From: Acidovorax sp. | Lineage (GTDB): Bacteria > Pseudomonadota > Gammaproteobacteria > Burkholderiales > Burkholderiaceae_C | Assembly (NCBI GenBank): GCA_030150585.1 | Contig: JASLFM010000093.1 | Span: 1-24,363 of the forward strand | Reading direction: 5' to 3' | DNA: 24,363 nt | In this document: in pieces, positions 6,602-14,539 of the stretch | Layout: each line of letters opens with the position of its first letter | How positions within the stretch are numbered: the first letter of the stretch is position 1 | Program-made: the position numbers and the translations under genes | The notes under the pieces: model-generated | Told to the model about the DNA's origin: nothing | Seen by the model: the letters and a program-made list of their open reading frames with translations, nothing else | Database searches by the model: none

Positions 6602-7966
6602 ATGAACACCGCTGTTTCCGCAGAGAAATACCAGGATGTCGAAAAGCTGCTTCAGGACGCCCTGCAGCACGACGAGGAAAAGGGCCTCTTTCGCTGCCGC
6701 CGCGACGTTTTCACAGATCCACAGCTGTTCGAGCTGGAGATGAAGCACATCTTCGAGAGCAACTGGGTCTACCTAGCGCACGAGAGCCAGATCCCCGAGA
6801 TCAACGACTACTTCACTACCACCATCGGCCGCCAGCCCATCGTGATCACGCGCGGCAAGGACGGGCAGCTCAATGCCGTGATCAACGCCTGTTCGCACCG
6901 CGGCGCCATGCTGTGCCGCAAGAAGCATGGCAACAAGGGCAGCTTCACCTGCCCGTTCCATGGCTGGAGCTTCAGCAACACCGGCAAGCTGCTCAAGGTC
7001 AAGGATGAAAAGACTACCGAATACCCGGTGCAGTTCAACACCAACGGTTCGCACGACCTCAAGAAGGTGGCGCGCTTCGAGAGCTACAAAGGCTTTTTGT
7101 TCGGCAGCCTGAATGCCGACGTGCAGCCGCTGCAGGACTTCCTGGGCGAAGCCAAGGTCATCATCGACCTGATCGTGGACCAGGCGCCGCAGGGCCTGGA
7201 GGTGCTGCGCGGCAACTCGTCCTACATCTACGACGGCAACTGGAAGCTGCAGATGGAAAACGGCGCCGACGGCTACCACGTCAGCTCCGTGCACTGGAAC
7301 TACGCCGCCACCATGAGCCGGCGCAAGGAGGGCGGCACGAAGGCCGTGGACCCGAGCGGCTGGAGCAAGAGCGTGGGCGGCGTTTATGGCTTCGAGAACG
7401 GCCACATCCTGCTGTGGACCCAAACCATGAACCCCGAGGTGCGCCCCATCTACAACCGCCGTGAGGAGCTGGCCGACCGCCTGGGCGCTGACAAGGCAGA
7501 CGTCATCATCGGCCAGACGCGCAACCTGTGCCTCTACCCCAATGTGTACCTGATGGACCAGTTTTCCACGCAGATCCGCGTGGCGCGCCCCATCAGCGTG
7601 GACAAGACTGAAATCACCATCTACTGCTTCGCCCCCAAGGGCGAGAGCGCCGAGGACCGAGCCACGCGCATACGCCAGTACGAGGATTTCTTCAACGTCT
7701 CCGGCATGGGCACGGCCGATGACCTGGAGGAGTTCCGCGCCAGCCAGACGGGCTATGCAGCCAAGGCCGCGCAGTGGAACGACCTGAGCCGCGGCGCACC
7801 GCTGTGGCGCAAGGGCCCCGACGAGAACGCCAGGCGCCTGGGCATGACGCCCCTGCTCAGTGGCGAGCGCAGCGAGGACGAGGGCCTGTTCGTCTGCCAG
7901 CACGCCCACTGGTCCCAGGAGCTGCGCAAGGCCGTGCAAAAGGAACGTGAAGGAGATCTGGCATGA
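6602..7966 (+). CDS. benA: Benzoate 1,2-dioxygenase large (alpha) subunit
   Basis: BenA is the catalytic subunit of the two-component Rieske dioxygenase that adds O2 to benzoate to form the cis-diol (1,6-dihydroxycyclohexa-2,4-diene-1-carboxylate). The 454-residue product has the expected length. The Rieske [2Fe-2S] ligands are Cys97-x-His99 and Cys117-x2-His120 (ACSHRGAMLC, then FTCPFHGW). The mononuclear iron site is seen at Asp223 (bridging), His226 and His231 in DGYHVSSVHWNY; the third ligand is probably an Asp in the GTADDLEEF segment. AAGGAG lies 7 bases before the ATG. It overlaps benB by four bases (ATGA), implying translational coupling. The ben context and sequence favour benzoate over toluate (XylX) or anthranilate (AntA), though these relatives cannot be fully excluded. 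Confidence 0.95.
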   Translation: MNTAVSAEKYQDVEKLLQDALQHDEEKGLFRCRRDVFTDPQLFELEMKHIFESNWVYLAHESQIPEINDYFTTTIGRQPIVITRGKDGQLNAVINACSHRGAMLCRKKHGNKGSFTCPFHGWSFSNTGKLLKVKDEKTTEYPVQFNTNGSHDLKKVARFESYKGFLFGSLNADVQPLQDFLGEAKVIIDLIVDQAPQGLEVLRGNSSYIYDGNWKLQMENGADGYHVSSVHWNYAATMSRRKEGGTKAVDPSGWSKSVGGVYGFENGHILLWTQTMNPEVRPIYNRREELADRLGADKADVIIGQTRNLCLYPNVYLMDQFSTQIRVARPISVDKTEITIYCFAPKGESAEDRATRIRQYEDFFNVSGMGTADDLEEFRASQTGYAAKAAQWNDLSRGAPLWRKGPDENARRLGMTPLLSGERSEDEGLFVCQHAHWSQELRKAVQKEREGDLA

Positions 7967-8451
7967 CCGCCGACTACAACGCCATCTGCGCCTTTCTTTA
8001 CCGCGAGGCGCGCCACCTGGACGACCGCGAGTGGGACGCATGGCTCACGCATTACGCTCCCGAGGTCGAGTTCTGGATGCCTGCCTGGGACGATGACGAC
8101 CAGCTCACCGACGACCCGCAGAGCCAGATATCGCTGATCTACTACGCCAACCGCGATGGCCTGGAGGACCGGGTCTTCCGCATCAAGACCGAGCGCTCCA
8201 GCGCCTCGGTGCCCGAGACGCGCACCAACCACATGCTCACCAATGTGGAGGTACTGGCCGAGCGTGATGACGCGGTGGACGTGCGCTACAACTTCCACAC
8301 GCTGAGCCATCGCTACAAGGTCACCGACCACTTCTTCGGCACGGTCTATGCCACGCTCGCCCGGCGCGGCGACGGCTGGCTGATCACGCGCAAGAAGATC
8401 GTCCTGAAGAGCGACTACATCCGCCAGGTCATCGATATCTATCACATCTGA
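7963..8451 (+). CDS. benB: Benzoate 1,2-dioxygenase small (beta) subunit
   Basis: BenB is the structural beta subunit of the alpha3-beta3 dioxygenase. The 162-residue protein has the family length and its cystatin-like fold signature: an N-terminal FLYREARHLDDREWDAWL helix, the EVEFWMPAW segment, ETRTNHMLTNVEV in the middle, and the C-terminal KKIVLKSDYIRQVIDIYHI. The start overlaps the end of benA in ATGA, and its TGA shares one base with an ATG for the next frame (TGATG). It carries no cofactor and is needed for assembly of the oxygenase. Confidence 0.94.
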   Translation: MTADYNAICAFLYREARHLDDREWDAWLTHYAPEVEFWMPAWDDDDQLTDDPQSQISLIYYANRDGLEDRVFRIKTERSSASVPETRTNHMLTNVEVLAERDDAVDVRYNFHTLSHRYKVTDHFFGTVYATLARRGDGWLITRKKIVLKSDYIRQVIDIYHI

Positions 8452-8468
8452 TGGACAGGGAGACCACG

Positions 8469-9485
8469 ATGAGCAGCTACCGCATAGCCCTGAACTTCGA
8501 GGACGGGGTCACCCGCTTCGTCGATTGCGGCGCCAATGAAAAAGTCCTGGACGCCGCCTACCGCAACCGCATCAACCTGCCCATGGATTGCTCCGACGGC
8601 GTGTGCGGCACCTGCAAGTGCCGCGCCGAAAATGGCGTCTATGACATGGGTGACGACTACATCGAGGATGCGCTGACCGAGGACGAAGCCGGACAGGGCC
8701 TGGTGCTGACCTGCCAGATGGTGCCCAAGTCCGACTGCGTGATCGCCGTGCCCGTACCCTCCACGGCCTGCAAGACCGGCACCGCCAAGTTCGGGGCGAC
8801 CGTCGCCGAGGTTATCCCGTTTGGCGACGCTGCCTATGAACTGGTGCTGGACGTCCCCGAGGATGCGCCCGTGTTCCTGCCGGGCCAGTACGTCAACATC
8901 GGCGTGCCGGGCAGCAGCGAGCACCGCTCCTACTCCTTCAGCTCGGCGCCGGGCGAGAAGCGCATGACGTTTCTCATCAAGCAGGTGCCGGGCGGGCTGA
9001 TGAGCAGCTGGCTCGCAGGTGCCGAGCGTGGCCAGCAGCTGGAGATGACCGGCCCGCTGGGCAGCTTCTACCTGCGCGCCGTGCAGCGCCCGCTGCTGCT
9101 GCTCGCGGGGGGCACGGGCCTGGCGCCCTTCCTGTCCATGCTGGAGGTGCTGGCGCGCCAGTCCACGACCCAGCCGGTGCACATGATCTACGGTGTAACG
9201 CGTGACCAGGACCTGGTGCTGGTCGAGCAGCTGCAGGAATACGCCCTGCGCGTGCCCGGCTTTACGTTCACCACCTGCGTGGCCGACCCGCAGACTGCGC
9301 ATGAGCGCCGGGGCTACGTCACCCACCACATGCCCGCGCAGGCGCTGCACGGCGGGAACGTGGACGTGTACCTGTGCGGACCGCCGCCCATGGTGGAGGC
9401 GGTGCAGAAGCACTTCAAGACCGAGGGCATCGCGCCCGCGAGCTTCCACTACGAGAAGTTCACGCCCAACCAAGCCACTGCATAG
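8469..9485 (+). CDS. benC: Benzoate 1,2-dioxygenase electron-transfer reductase
   Basis: BenC passes electrons from NADH through FAD and a [2Fe-2S] centre to the BenAB Rieske site. The 338-residue protein has an N-terminal plant-type ferredoxin domain with ligands Cys41, Cys46, Cys49 and Cys82 (CSDGVCGTCKC, then LTCQM). It is followed by an FAD domain with RSYSFSS (Arg153) and an NAD domain with GGTGLAP (214-220) and, near the end, CGPPPM. ATG 8469 is chosen because it has GGGAG at the right distance and matches the family start; an in-frame ATG at 8451 overlaps the benB stop and would add six residues. The domain order, ferredoxin then reductase, is that of BenC/XylZ/AntC. Confidence 0.94.
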   Translation: MSSYRIALNFEDGVTRFVDCGANEKVLDAAYRNRINLPMDCSDGVCGTCKCRAENGVYDMGDDYIEDALTEDEAGQGLVLTCQMVPKSDCVIAVPVPSTACKTGTAKFGATVAEVIPFGDAAYELVLDVPEDAPVFLPGQYVNIGVPGSSEHRSYSFSSAPGEKRMTFLIKQVPGGLMSSWLAGAERGQQLEMTGPLGSFYLRAVQRPLLLLAGGTGLAPFLSMLEVLARQSTTQPVHMIYGVTRDQDLVLVEQLQEYALRVPGFTFTTCVADPQTAHERRGYVTHHMPAQALHGGNVDVYLCGPPPMVEAVQKHFKTEGIAPASFHYEKFTPNQATA

Positions 9486-9497
9486 GCGGAGCACAGC

Positions 9498-10271
9498 ATG
9501 AAAAAGCGCTTTGATGGCAAGGTGGTGATCGTGACCGGCGCGGCCCAGGGCATAGGCCGTGGCGTGGCACTGGGCGCCGCAGCAGAGGGGGCCAAGGTGG
9601 TGTTCGTCGACCGCGCTGATTTCGTTGCCGACGTGGCGGCCGAGGCAGAGGGTGGTAGTGCCGTCGGATTTGTGGCCGATCTCGAAACCTATGAAGGTGC
9701 CCGGGCCACGATGGCGTTCGCCACGCAGACCTTTGGCGGCATCGACATCCTGATTAACGGGGTAGGGGGCGCCATCCGCATGCGGCCGTTTGCCGAATTC
9801 GAGCCGCAGCAGATTGATGCGGAAATCCGCCGCTCGCTGATGCCCACGCTGTACGCCTGCCATGCGGTGCTGCCGCACCTGCTGGCGCGTGGTGGCGGCA
9901 CCATCGTCAACGTGTCGTCGAACGCCACGCGCGGCATACGCCGCGTGCCGTACTCGGCTGCCAAGGGCGGCGTCAATGCGCTGACGCAGTCGCTGGCGAT
10001 GGAGTATGCGCCGCACAACATTCGCGTCGCTGCAACTGCGCCGGGTGGCACCAACGCTCCACCCCGGCGCATCCCGCGCAACGCTGCCGGCGACAGCGCG
10101 CAGGAAAAGGCATGGATGGGCGAGGCGGTACAGCAGGTCACCGAGTCCACCTTCTTCAAGCGCTACGCCAGCATCGACGAGCAGGTTGCGCCCATCCTGT
10201 TCCTCGCATCGGATGAGGCGAGCTACATCACCGGCTCGGTGTTGCCGGTCGCAGGCGGGGATCTGGGGTAA
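9498..10271 (+). CDS. benD: cis-Diol (benzoate diol) dehydrogenase
   Basis: BenD oxidises and decarboxylates the benzoate cis-diol to catechol with NAD+. The 257-residue protein is a classical short-chain dehydrogenase with the cofactor-binding VTGAAQGIG near residue 13, NGVGG in place of NNAG, the catalytic Ser in NVSSNA and the catalytic YSAAKG pair. GGAG lies 7 bases before the ATG. It is 12 bases behind benC and closes the benABCD set; its product feeds CatA encoded upstream in the same operon. Confidence 0.93.
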   Translation: MKKRFDGKVVIVTGAAQGIGRGVALGAAAEGAKVVFVDRADFVADVAAEAEGGSAVGFVADLETYEGARATMAFATQTFGGIDILINGVGGAIRMRPFAEFEPQQIDAEIRRSLMPTLYACHAVLPHLLARGGGTIVNVSSNATRGIRRVPYSAAKGGVNALTQSLAMEYAPHNIRVAATAPGGTNAPPRRIPRNAAGDSAQEKAWMGEAVQQVTESTFFKRYASIDEQVAPILFLASDEASYITGSVLPVAGGDLG

Positions 10272-10315
10272 GGCCTGCCCTTCATTGGCCAGAAAACGAG
10301 ACACAGGAGACAAAC

Positions 10316-11659
10316 ATGAAAACCGTAGAAGTCAACGAGATCATCGACAACGCCCGCTTCACGCCCTTTCACTGGATGGTGATGTGGCTGTGCGCCCTGC
10401 TGTTGATCTTCGATGGCTACGACCTTTTCATCTACGGCGTAGTCCTGCCCGTGCTGATGAAGGAGTGGGGCCTCACGCCGGTGCAAGCCGGTGCCCTGGG
10501 CAGCTACGCGCTGTTCGGCATGATGTTCGGGGCCTTCATCTTCGGGCCGCTGGCGGACCGCATCGGCCGCAAGAAGGGCATTGCCATCTGCTTCCTGCTG
10601 TTCAGTGGCGCTACCTTTCTCAACGGTTTTGCCCAGTCGCCCACGGAGTTTGGCATCTACCGCTTCATCGCGGGCCTGGGCTGCGGCGGCCTGATGCCCA
10701 ATGCCGTGGCGCTTATGAACGAGTACGCACCCCGGCGCCTGCGCAGCACGCTGGTGGCCATCATGTTCAGCGGTTACTCGCTCGGCGGCATGCTCTCGGC
10801 GGGCCTTGGCATCTACATGTTGCCGCGCTTCGGCTGGCAGGCCATGTTTTTCTCGGCCGCCGTGCCCATCGTGCTGCTGCCACTGATCCTGTGGAAGTTG
10901 CCTGAGTCCGTGGGCTTTCTGCTGCGCCAGGGGCGCGGCGGACGCGCCCGCGACATGCTGGCCCGTGTCGATCCCGGTGCGCGCATAGCGGCCGATGCCC
11001 ACCTCGTTCAGGCGGATGCGAAGGGGGCCGGCGTGCCGATGCTGGATTTGGTCAAGGACGGCCGCGCCTTGGGTACGCTCATGATCTGGGTGTCGTTCTT
11101 CTGCTGCCTGCTTATGGTGTATGCACTGGGCTCGTGGCTGCCCAAGCTGATGGCCAATGCGGGCTACAGCCTCGGGTCGAGCCTGTCCTTCCTGCTGGCG
11201 CTGAACTTCGGCGGCATGGCCGGCGCCATCGCTGGCGGCTGGCTGGGCGACCGCTTCAGCCTGCCGAAGGTGGTGGTGGCCTTCTTCGCCGTGGGCACGG
11301 TGTCCATTGCTGCGCTGGGCTACAACAGCCCCATGCCGGTGCTGTACCTGCTCATCACCCTGGCCGGGGCTACCACCATTGGCACACAGATCCTGCTGTA
11401 TGCCAACACTGCGCAGTTCTATCCGCTGTCCATGCGCTCCACGGGGCTGGGCTGGGCATCGGGCGTGGGCCGTACCGGCGCCATCGTTGGCCCGCTGCTC
11501 GGTGGCACCCTGATGGCCGCGGCATTGCCGCTGCAGATGAATTTCCTGGCCTTTGCCGTGCCAGGCCTGGTTGCGGCGATGGCCATGGGCATCTTCGTGC
11601 TGACCCAACGCGGCAGTGCCGCAGGTGTTGTCCGACCGTCCCCCGTTGGCGCCGCTTGA
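10316..11659 (+). CDS. benK: Aromatic acid:H+ symporter (MFS), benzoate uptake
   Basis: This is a 447-residue inner-membrane transporter of the major facilitator superfamily, aromatic acid:H+ symporter group, with about 12 membrane segments. The family motif with acidic residues in helix 1 is seen as LIFDGYDLFIYG, and the loop 2-3 signature as GPLADRIGRKKG; a second copy, GGWLGDRFSLPK, lies in the C-terminal half. AGGAG stands before the ATG. Its place between benD and catC points to benzoate (BenK) rather than 4-hydroxybenzoate/protocatechuate (PcaK), but substrate cannot be read from sequence alone. Confidence 0.88.
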   Translation: MKTVEVNEIIDNARFTPFHWMVMWLCALLLIFDGYDLFIYGVVLPVLMKEWGLTPVQAGALGSYALFGMMFGAFIFGPLADRIGRKKGIAICFLLFSGATFLNGFAQSPTEFGIYRFIAGLGCGGLMPNAVALMNEYAPRRLRSTLVAIMFSGYSLGGMLSAGLGIYMLPRFGWQAMFFSAAVPIVLLPLILWKLPESVGFLLRQGRGGRARDMLARVDPGARIAADAHLVQADAKGAGVPMLDLVKDGRALGTLMIWVSFFCCLLMVYALGSWLPKLMANAGYSLGSSLSFLLALNFGGMAGAIAGGWLGDRFSLPKVVVAFFAVGTVSIAALGYNSPMPVLYLLITLAGATTIGTQILLYANTAQFYPLSMRSTGLGWASGVGRTGAIVGPLLGGTLMAAALPLQMNFLAFAVPGLVAAMAMGIFVLTQRGSAAGVVRPSPVGAA

Positions 11660-11714
11660 TGCGGGCGCTCGAGGCCGCTATTCATCCGGCATTTTTCATA
11701 CCGTGAGGAACCCC

Positions 11715-11993
11715 ATGCTGTACCTGGTCCACATGATTGTCGACATACCGTCTACCGTTCCTGCCGAAGAGTTGGCACGCATCAAGGCCGAGGAGAAGGC
11801 CTATTCGCAGGCACTGCAGCGCTCGGGGAAATGGCCACACCTGTGGCGTGTGGTGGGCGAGTACGCCAACTACAGCGTGTTCGATGTGCAAAGCAACGAT
11901 GAACTGCACGACACCCTGAGCCGCCTGCCTCTGTTCCCCTTCATGAAGATCACGGTGACGCCTCTGGCCACGCACCCTTCCGCCATCCAATAA
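11715..11993 (+). CDS. catC: Muconolactone Delta-isomerase
   Basis: CatC turns muconolactone into 3-oxoadipate enol-lactone, the third step of the catechol branch. The 92-residue protein has the family length and the typical pattern MLYLVHMIVDIPSTVPAEEL, the middle KWPHLWRVVGEYANYSVFDV and the C-terminal LPLFPFMKITVTPLATHPS. GAGGAA lies before the ATG; the frame is open upstream to 11616, but that stretch overlaps benK and is not conserved in kind. It is separated from catB and catA by the whole benABCDK block, which is unusual compared with the more common catBCA order. Confidence 0.94.
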   Translation: MLYLVHMIVDIPSTVPAEELARIKAEEKAYSQALQRSGKWPHLWRVVGEYANYSVFDVQSNDELHDTLSRLPLFPFMKITVTPLATHPSAIQ

Positions 11994-12004
11994 GCGAGCC
12001 CGAC

Positions 12005-12985
12005 ATGACGCAGAATCGGAGAATCCTTTCCCTTCTTGCCGCAGCCCTGGTGCTGCCCGGCGCAGCCATGGCCCAGCCCGAAGCGGTCTGGCCCAGCAGG
12101 CCCATCAAGTGGGTGGTGCCGTTCCCGCCGGGCGGCGCCATGGATGCAATCGCCCGCACCTTGGGCGACAAGGCCGCGCGGGAGCTCGGCCAGCCCTTCG
12201 TGATCGAGAACCGCCCCGGCGCGGGCGGCAACATTGGCGCGGACTACGTGGCCAAGCAGCCCGCGGATGGCTACACGATCATGATCACCTCGATCGGCAT
12301 GGCGACCAACAAGGCGCTGTATGCCAGGCTCGGCTACGACCCGGTGAAGGACTTCGCGCCCGTCAGCTTGCTGGCAGTGGTGCCGAATGTGCTGGTGGTG
12401 AATGCCGCCAGGAATGGCGACAGGTCGGTCAAGGACGTGCTGGCCCATGCGCGGCGCGACCCGGGCAAGCTCACGTATGCCTCGGCGGGCAATGGCACGT
12501 CGATCCATCTGGCCGGGGAAATGTTTGCCTCCCTGGCTGGCCTGAATCTTCTGCACATCCCCTACAAGGGCAGCGGTCCGGCGCTGACCGACATGCTGGG
12601 CGGCCAGGTCGATCTCATGTTCGACAGCATCACCTCGGCGCGGCCCCACATCCAGTCGGGCAAGCTGCGTGCCCTGGGGGTCACTACGGCCAAGCGGTCC
12701 TCTGCGCTGCCTGACGTACCTACCATCGCCGAGGCGGGATTGCCCGGCTATGAAGTCTCGCCCTGGTTCGCCGTCTTTGCGCCGGCAGGCACGCCCGCCG
12801 AGGTGCTGGCCAGGCTCAACAAAGTGCTCAACGAGTCCATGAAGCAGCCCGATACCCTCAAGAAGCTTGAAAGCGTGGGCGCCGAGCCCATCGGCTCCAC
12901 GCCGCAGGAACTGGCGGCGCACCTGCGCCGGGAGATCGACCGCTGGGACAAGCTCATCAAGGAGCGCAAGATCCATGTGGATTGA
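12005..12985 (+). CDS. Bug-family (TctC-like) periplasmic binding protein
   Basis: This 326-residue protein is a Bug/TctC extracytoplasmic solute receptor. An N-terminal signal peptide ends around PGAAMA-QPEA (about residue 23). Typical features follow: WPSRPIKWVVPFPPGGAMDA, the ENRPGAGGNIGADYV loop that closes over a carboxylate, YDPVKDFAPV, HIPYKGSGPALTDMLGGQVD and LPDVPTIAEAG. No TctA or TctB membrane partner is encoded nearby, as is common for the greatly expanded Bug family of Burkholderiales. Its place between catC and benE, with spacers of 11 and 33 bases, suggests it is co-expressed with the operon. It may bind benzoate or another aromatic acid in the periplasm, but that is inference. 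Confidence 0.9.
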   Translation: MTQNRRILSLLAAALVLPGAAMAQPEAVWPSRPIKWVVPFPPGGAMDAIARTLGDKAARELGQPFVIENRPGAGGNIGADYVAKQPADGYTIMITSIGMATNKALYARLGYDPVKDFAPVSLLAVVPNVLVVNAARNGDRSVKDVLAHARRDPGKLTYASAGNGTSIHLAGEMFASLAGLNLLHIPYKGSGPALTDMLGGQVDLMFDSITSARPHIQSGKLRALGVTTAKRSSALPDVPTIAEAGLPGYEVSPWFAVFAPAGTPAEVLARLNKVLNESMKQPDTLKKLESVGAEPIGSTPQELAAHLRREIDRWDKLIKERKIHVD

Positions 12986-13018
12986 CGCCGCCGTCAGCCA
13001 GCGGTAGAGGGTCCGTCG

Positions 13019-14191
13019 ATGGGGTTCAAGGATTGGTCCGTTACGGCCTGGGTGGCCGGGCTTCTGTCGGTTCTGATCGCGTATGCGGGGCCGTTGGTCA
13101 TCTTCATCCAGGCCGCGCAGGCCGGCCATGTTTCGAATGCGGAGCAGACGTCCTGGATCTGGGCCATCTCGATAGGGGCCGGTGTGAGCGGCCTGTTGCT
13201 GAGCTGGTGGCTCAAGCAGCCGGTCATCACGGCCTGGTCCGCGCCGGGGACGGCCTTGCTGCTCAGCCTGTTTCCCGGTATCACCATGCCCGAGGTGGTT
13301 GGCGCTTATCTGGTGGCTGGTGCCGTCATCGTCGCCATTGGGGTCACTGGTTGTTTCGAGAAAATCGTCAACTTCATCCCCAAAGGCATCGCTGCGGGGA
13401 TGATGGTTGGCATTTTGTTTCAGTTCGGGGTGCAGGCCTTCCGCTCCAGCATGGAGCTTCCCTCCGCCGTGTTTGCCATGCTGGCTGCGTATCTGGTCTG
13501 CCGGCGCTTCTGGCCCAGCTATGCCGTGGTGTGGGTGGCATTGACCGGGTTTGGCGTGGCGTTCGCCACGGGACATACCGACCTTCAATCCCTGAAGCTG
13601 GTGGTAGCCAGGCCCGTGCTGGTGTTGCCCGAGTTTCACCTGGGTGTGTTGCTGAGCTTTGCCGCGCCGCTGGTGCTGGTCAGCCTGACGGGCCAGTACC
13701 TTCCCGGCATGGCGGTGATGCGGCTGGCGGGATACCAGGCTCCATCCAGGGCGGTGCTGGCAGGAACGGGGCTGGCATCTCTGGCGATGGCCTGCTTCGG
13801 CGGAATCTCCATCGTGCTGGCCGCCATCACCGCGGCGCTGTGCACTGGCAAGGAAGCACACCCGGATACCGAGAAACGCTACGTCGCGGGCATGGCCAAT
13901 GGCGTGTTCTATCTGATTGGGGGGCTTTTTGCCGGCTCGGTCACCCTGGTCTTCAATGCATTCCCGTCGGCGCTGATTGCCGCTCTGGCAGGCCTAGCGT
14001 TGATCGGGGCCATTGTGTCCAATATCAAAATGCTTGCTAACGAGCCTGCCTACATTGAGTCCTCGGTGATCACCTTCCTGGTCACGGCCTCGGGCATGTC
14101 TTTGATGGGACTGGGCTCGGCTTTTTGGGGTATTGTCATCGGCCTTGCTGCCCACCTTGTTTTGCGCCCACATGGACAGAAGCCGGCTTGA
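13019..14191 (+). CDS. benE: Benzoate:H+ symporter BenE
   Basis: This is a 390-residue integral membrane protein of the BenE family, with about 12 hydrophobic segments through the whole length and almost no soluble domains. Recognisable stretches are FKDWSVTAWVAGLLSVLIAY at the N-terminus, TAWSAPGTALLL, GVTGCFEKIVNFIPKGIAAGMMVGIL in the middle (discontinuous family signature) and GLFAGSVTLVFNAFPSALI near the C-terminus. It would import benzoate with protons, in parallel with BenK. AGAGG precedes the ATG at 13019. It is the last gene of the operon; a terminator follows about 165 bases later. Confidence 0.9.
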   Translation: MGFKDWSVTAWVAGLLSVLIAYAGPLVIFIQAAQAGHVSNAEQTSWIWAISIGAGVSGLLLSWWLKQPVITAWSAPGTALLLSLFPGITMPEVVGAYLVAGAVIVAIGVTGCFEKIVNFIPKGIAAGMMVGILFQFGVQAFRSSMELPSAVFAMLAAYLVCRRFWPSYAVVWVALTGFGVAFATGHTDLQSLKLVVARPVLVLPEFHLGVLLSFAAPLVLVSLTGQYLPGMAVMRLAGYQAPSRAVLAGTGLASLAMACFGGISIVLAAITAALCTGKEAHPDTEKRYVAGMANGVFYLIGGLFAGSVTLVFNAFPSALIAALAGLALIGAIVSNIKMLANEPAYIESSVITFLVTASGMSLMGLGSAFWGIVIGLAAHLVLRPHGQKPA

Positions 14192-14206
14192 TCGCGGTTG
14201 CAGGGC

Positions 14207-14219
14207 TTGGCCCCGGAGG
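14207..14219. other. Alternative candidate attL
   Basis: TTGGCCCCGGAGG equals the tRNA-end string TTGGCCTGCCCGGAGG (21885-21900) with one 3-base deletion. If this is the true left end, the repeat-protein gene belongs to the element and the GTACCG pair at 14281-14299 lies just inside the end, mirroring the repeats near the integrase. Confidence 0.25.
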
Positions 14220-14280
14220 AGTTCACATAGCGCTTTGAAACCCGCATGAATGCTGGATTTCATGTTTTCGATTTAGAAAA

Positions 14281-14299
14281 GTACCGTCAAAAGTACCGG
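14281..14299. repeat. Paired GTACCG words, similar to the repeats near the integrase
   Basis: GTACCGTCAAAAGTACCGG contains two direct copies of (A)GTACCG. The arrangement resembles the AGATACCGTCAGAGATACCG pair in front of the integrase gene at 21749-21770. It could be an arm-type integrase site at the other end of the element, but the preferred left boundary (14925) would leave it outside. The similarity is seen directly; the meaning is uncertain. Confidence 0.35.
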
Positions 14300-14350
14300 C
14301 ATTTGTGAAAGTCTCCCCCATGTCGCACACTCCCCACACGTTGGTTCGGT

Positions 14351-14386
14351 CAAGCGTTTGATTGTTTTCAAACGGGGGCTTTTTTC
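14351..14386 (+). terminator. Rho-independent terminator downstream of benE
   Basis: CGTTTGA (14355-14361) pairs with TCAAACG (14368-14374) around a 6-base loop; the outer AAGC/GCTT can extend the stem across a GGG bulge, and a run of six T follows. It faces the plus strand and is the first good terminator after benE, so it probably ends the cat-ben transcript. Confidence 0.65.
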
Positions 14387-14539
14387 TGCGTGTGAGGAAC
14401 TGCGAGGTGTCATCGGGTTCGCAAGCCTAGACTTTGTACGCCCCCCCTTACCGCATCCAGCCAACTCGCCGTGAGTCGCGGGCACATTTATCTTGCTTGT
14501 TTGAAACATGCCGTTACGATGGTTCAAAGGAGATCTTCT

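Larger units (their letters stand above)
14192..14539. other. AT-richer intergenic region after benE
   Basis: About 350 bases without a gene. In order it holds a tRNA-end-like string at 14207-14219, a direct pair of GTACCG words at 14281-14299, a plus-strand terminator at about 14351-14386, and the untranslated leader of the repeat-protein gene with AAGGAG at 14527-14532. Base composition is lower in GC than the ben genes. Confidence 0.6.

Noticed and set aside
8442..10313. 623-codon minus-strand open frame opposite benC and benD
   Set aside because: Both benC and benD have complete motifs on the plus strand; the antisense product is His/Gly/Arg-rich low complexity typical of a shadow.
11870..13861. 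663-codon minus-strand open frame
   Set aside because: It is opposite catC, the Bug gene and benE, all with clear motifs; the composition is shadow-like.
14281..14299. GTACCG pair considered as the inverted end of an insertion sequence
   Set aside because: The copies are direct rather than inverted, and no transposase lies nearby.
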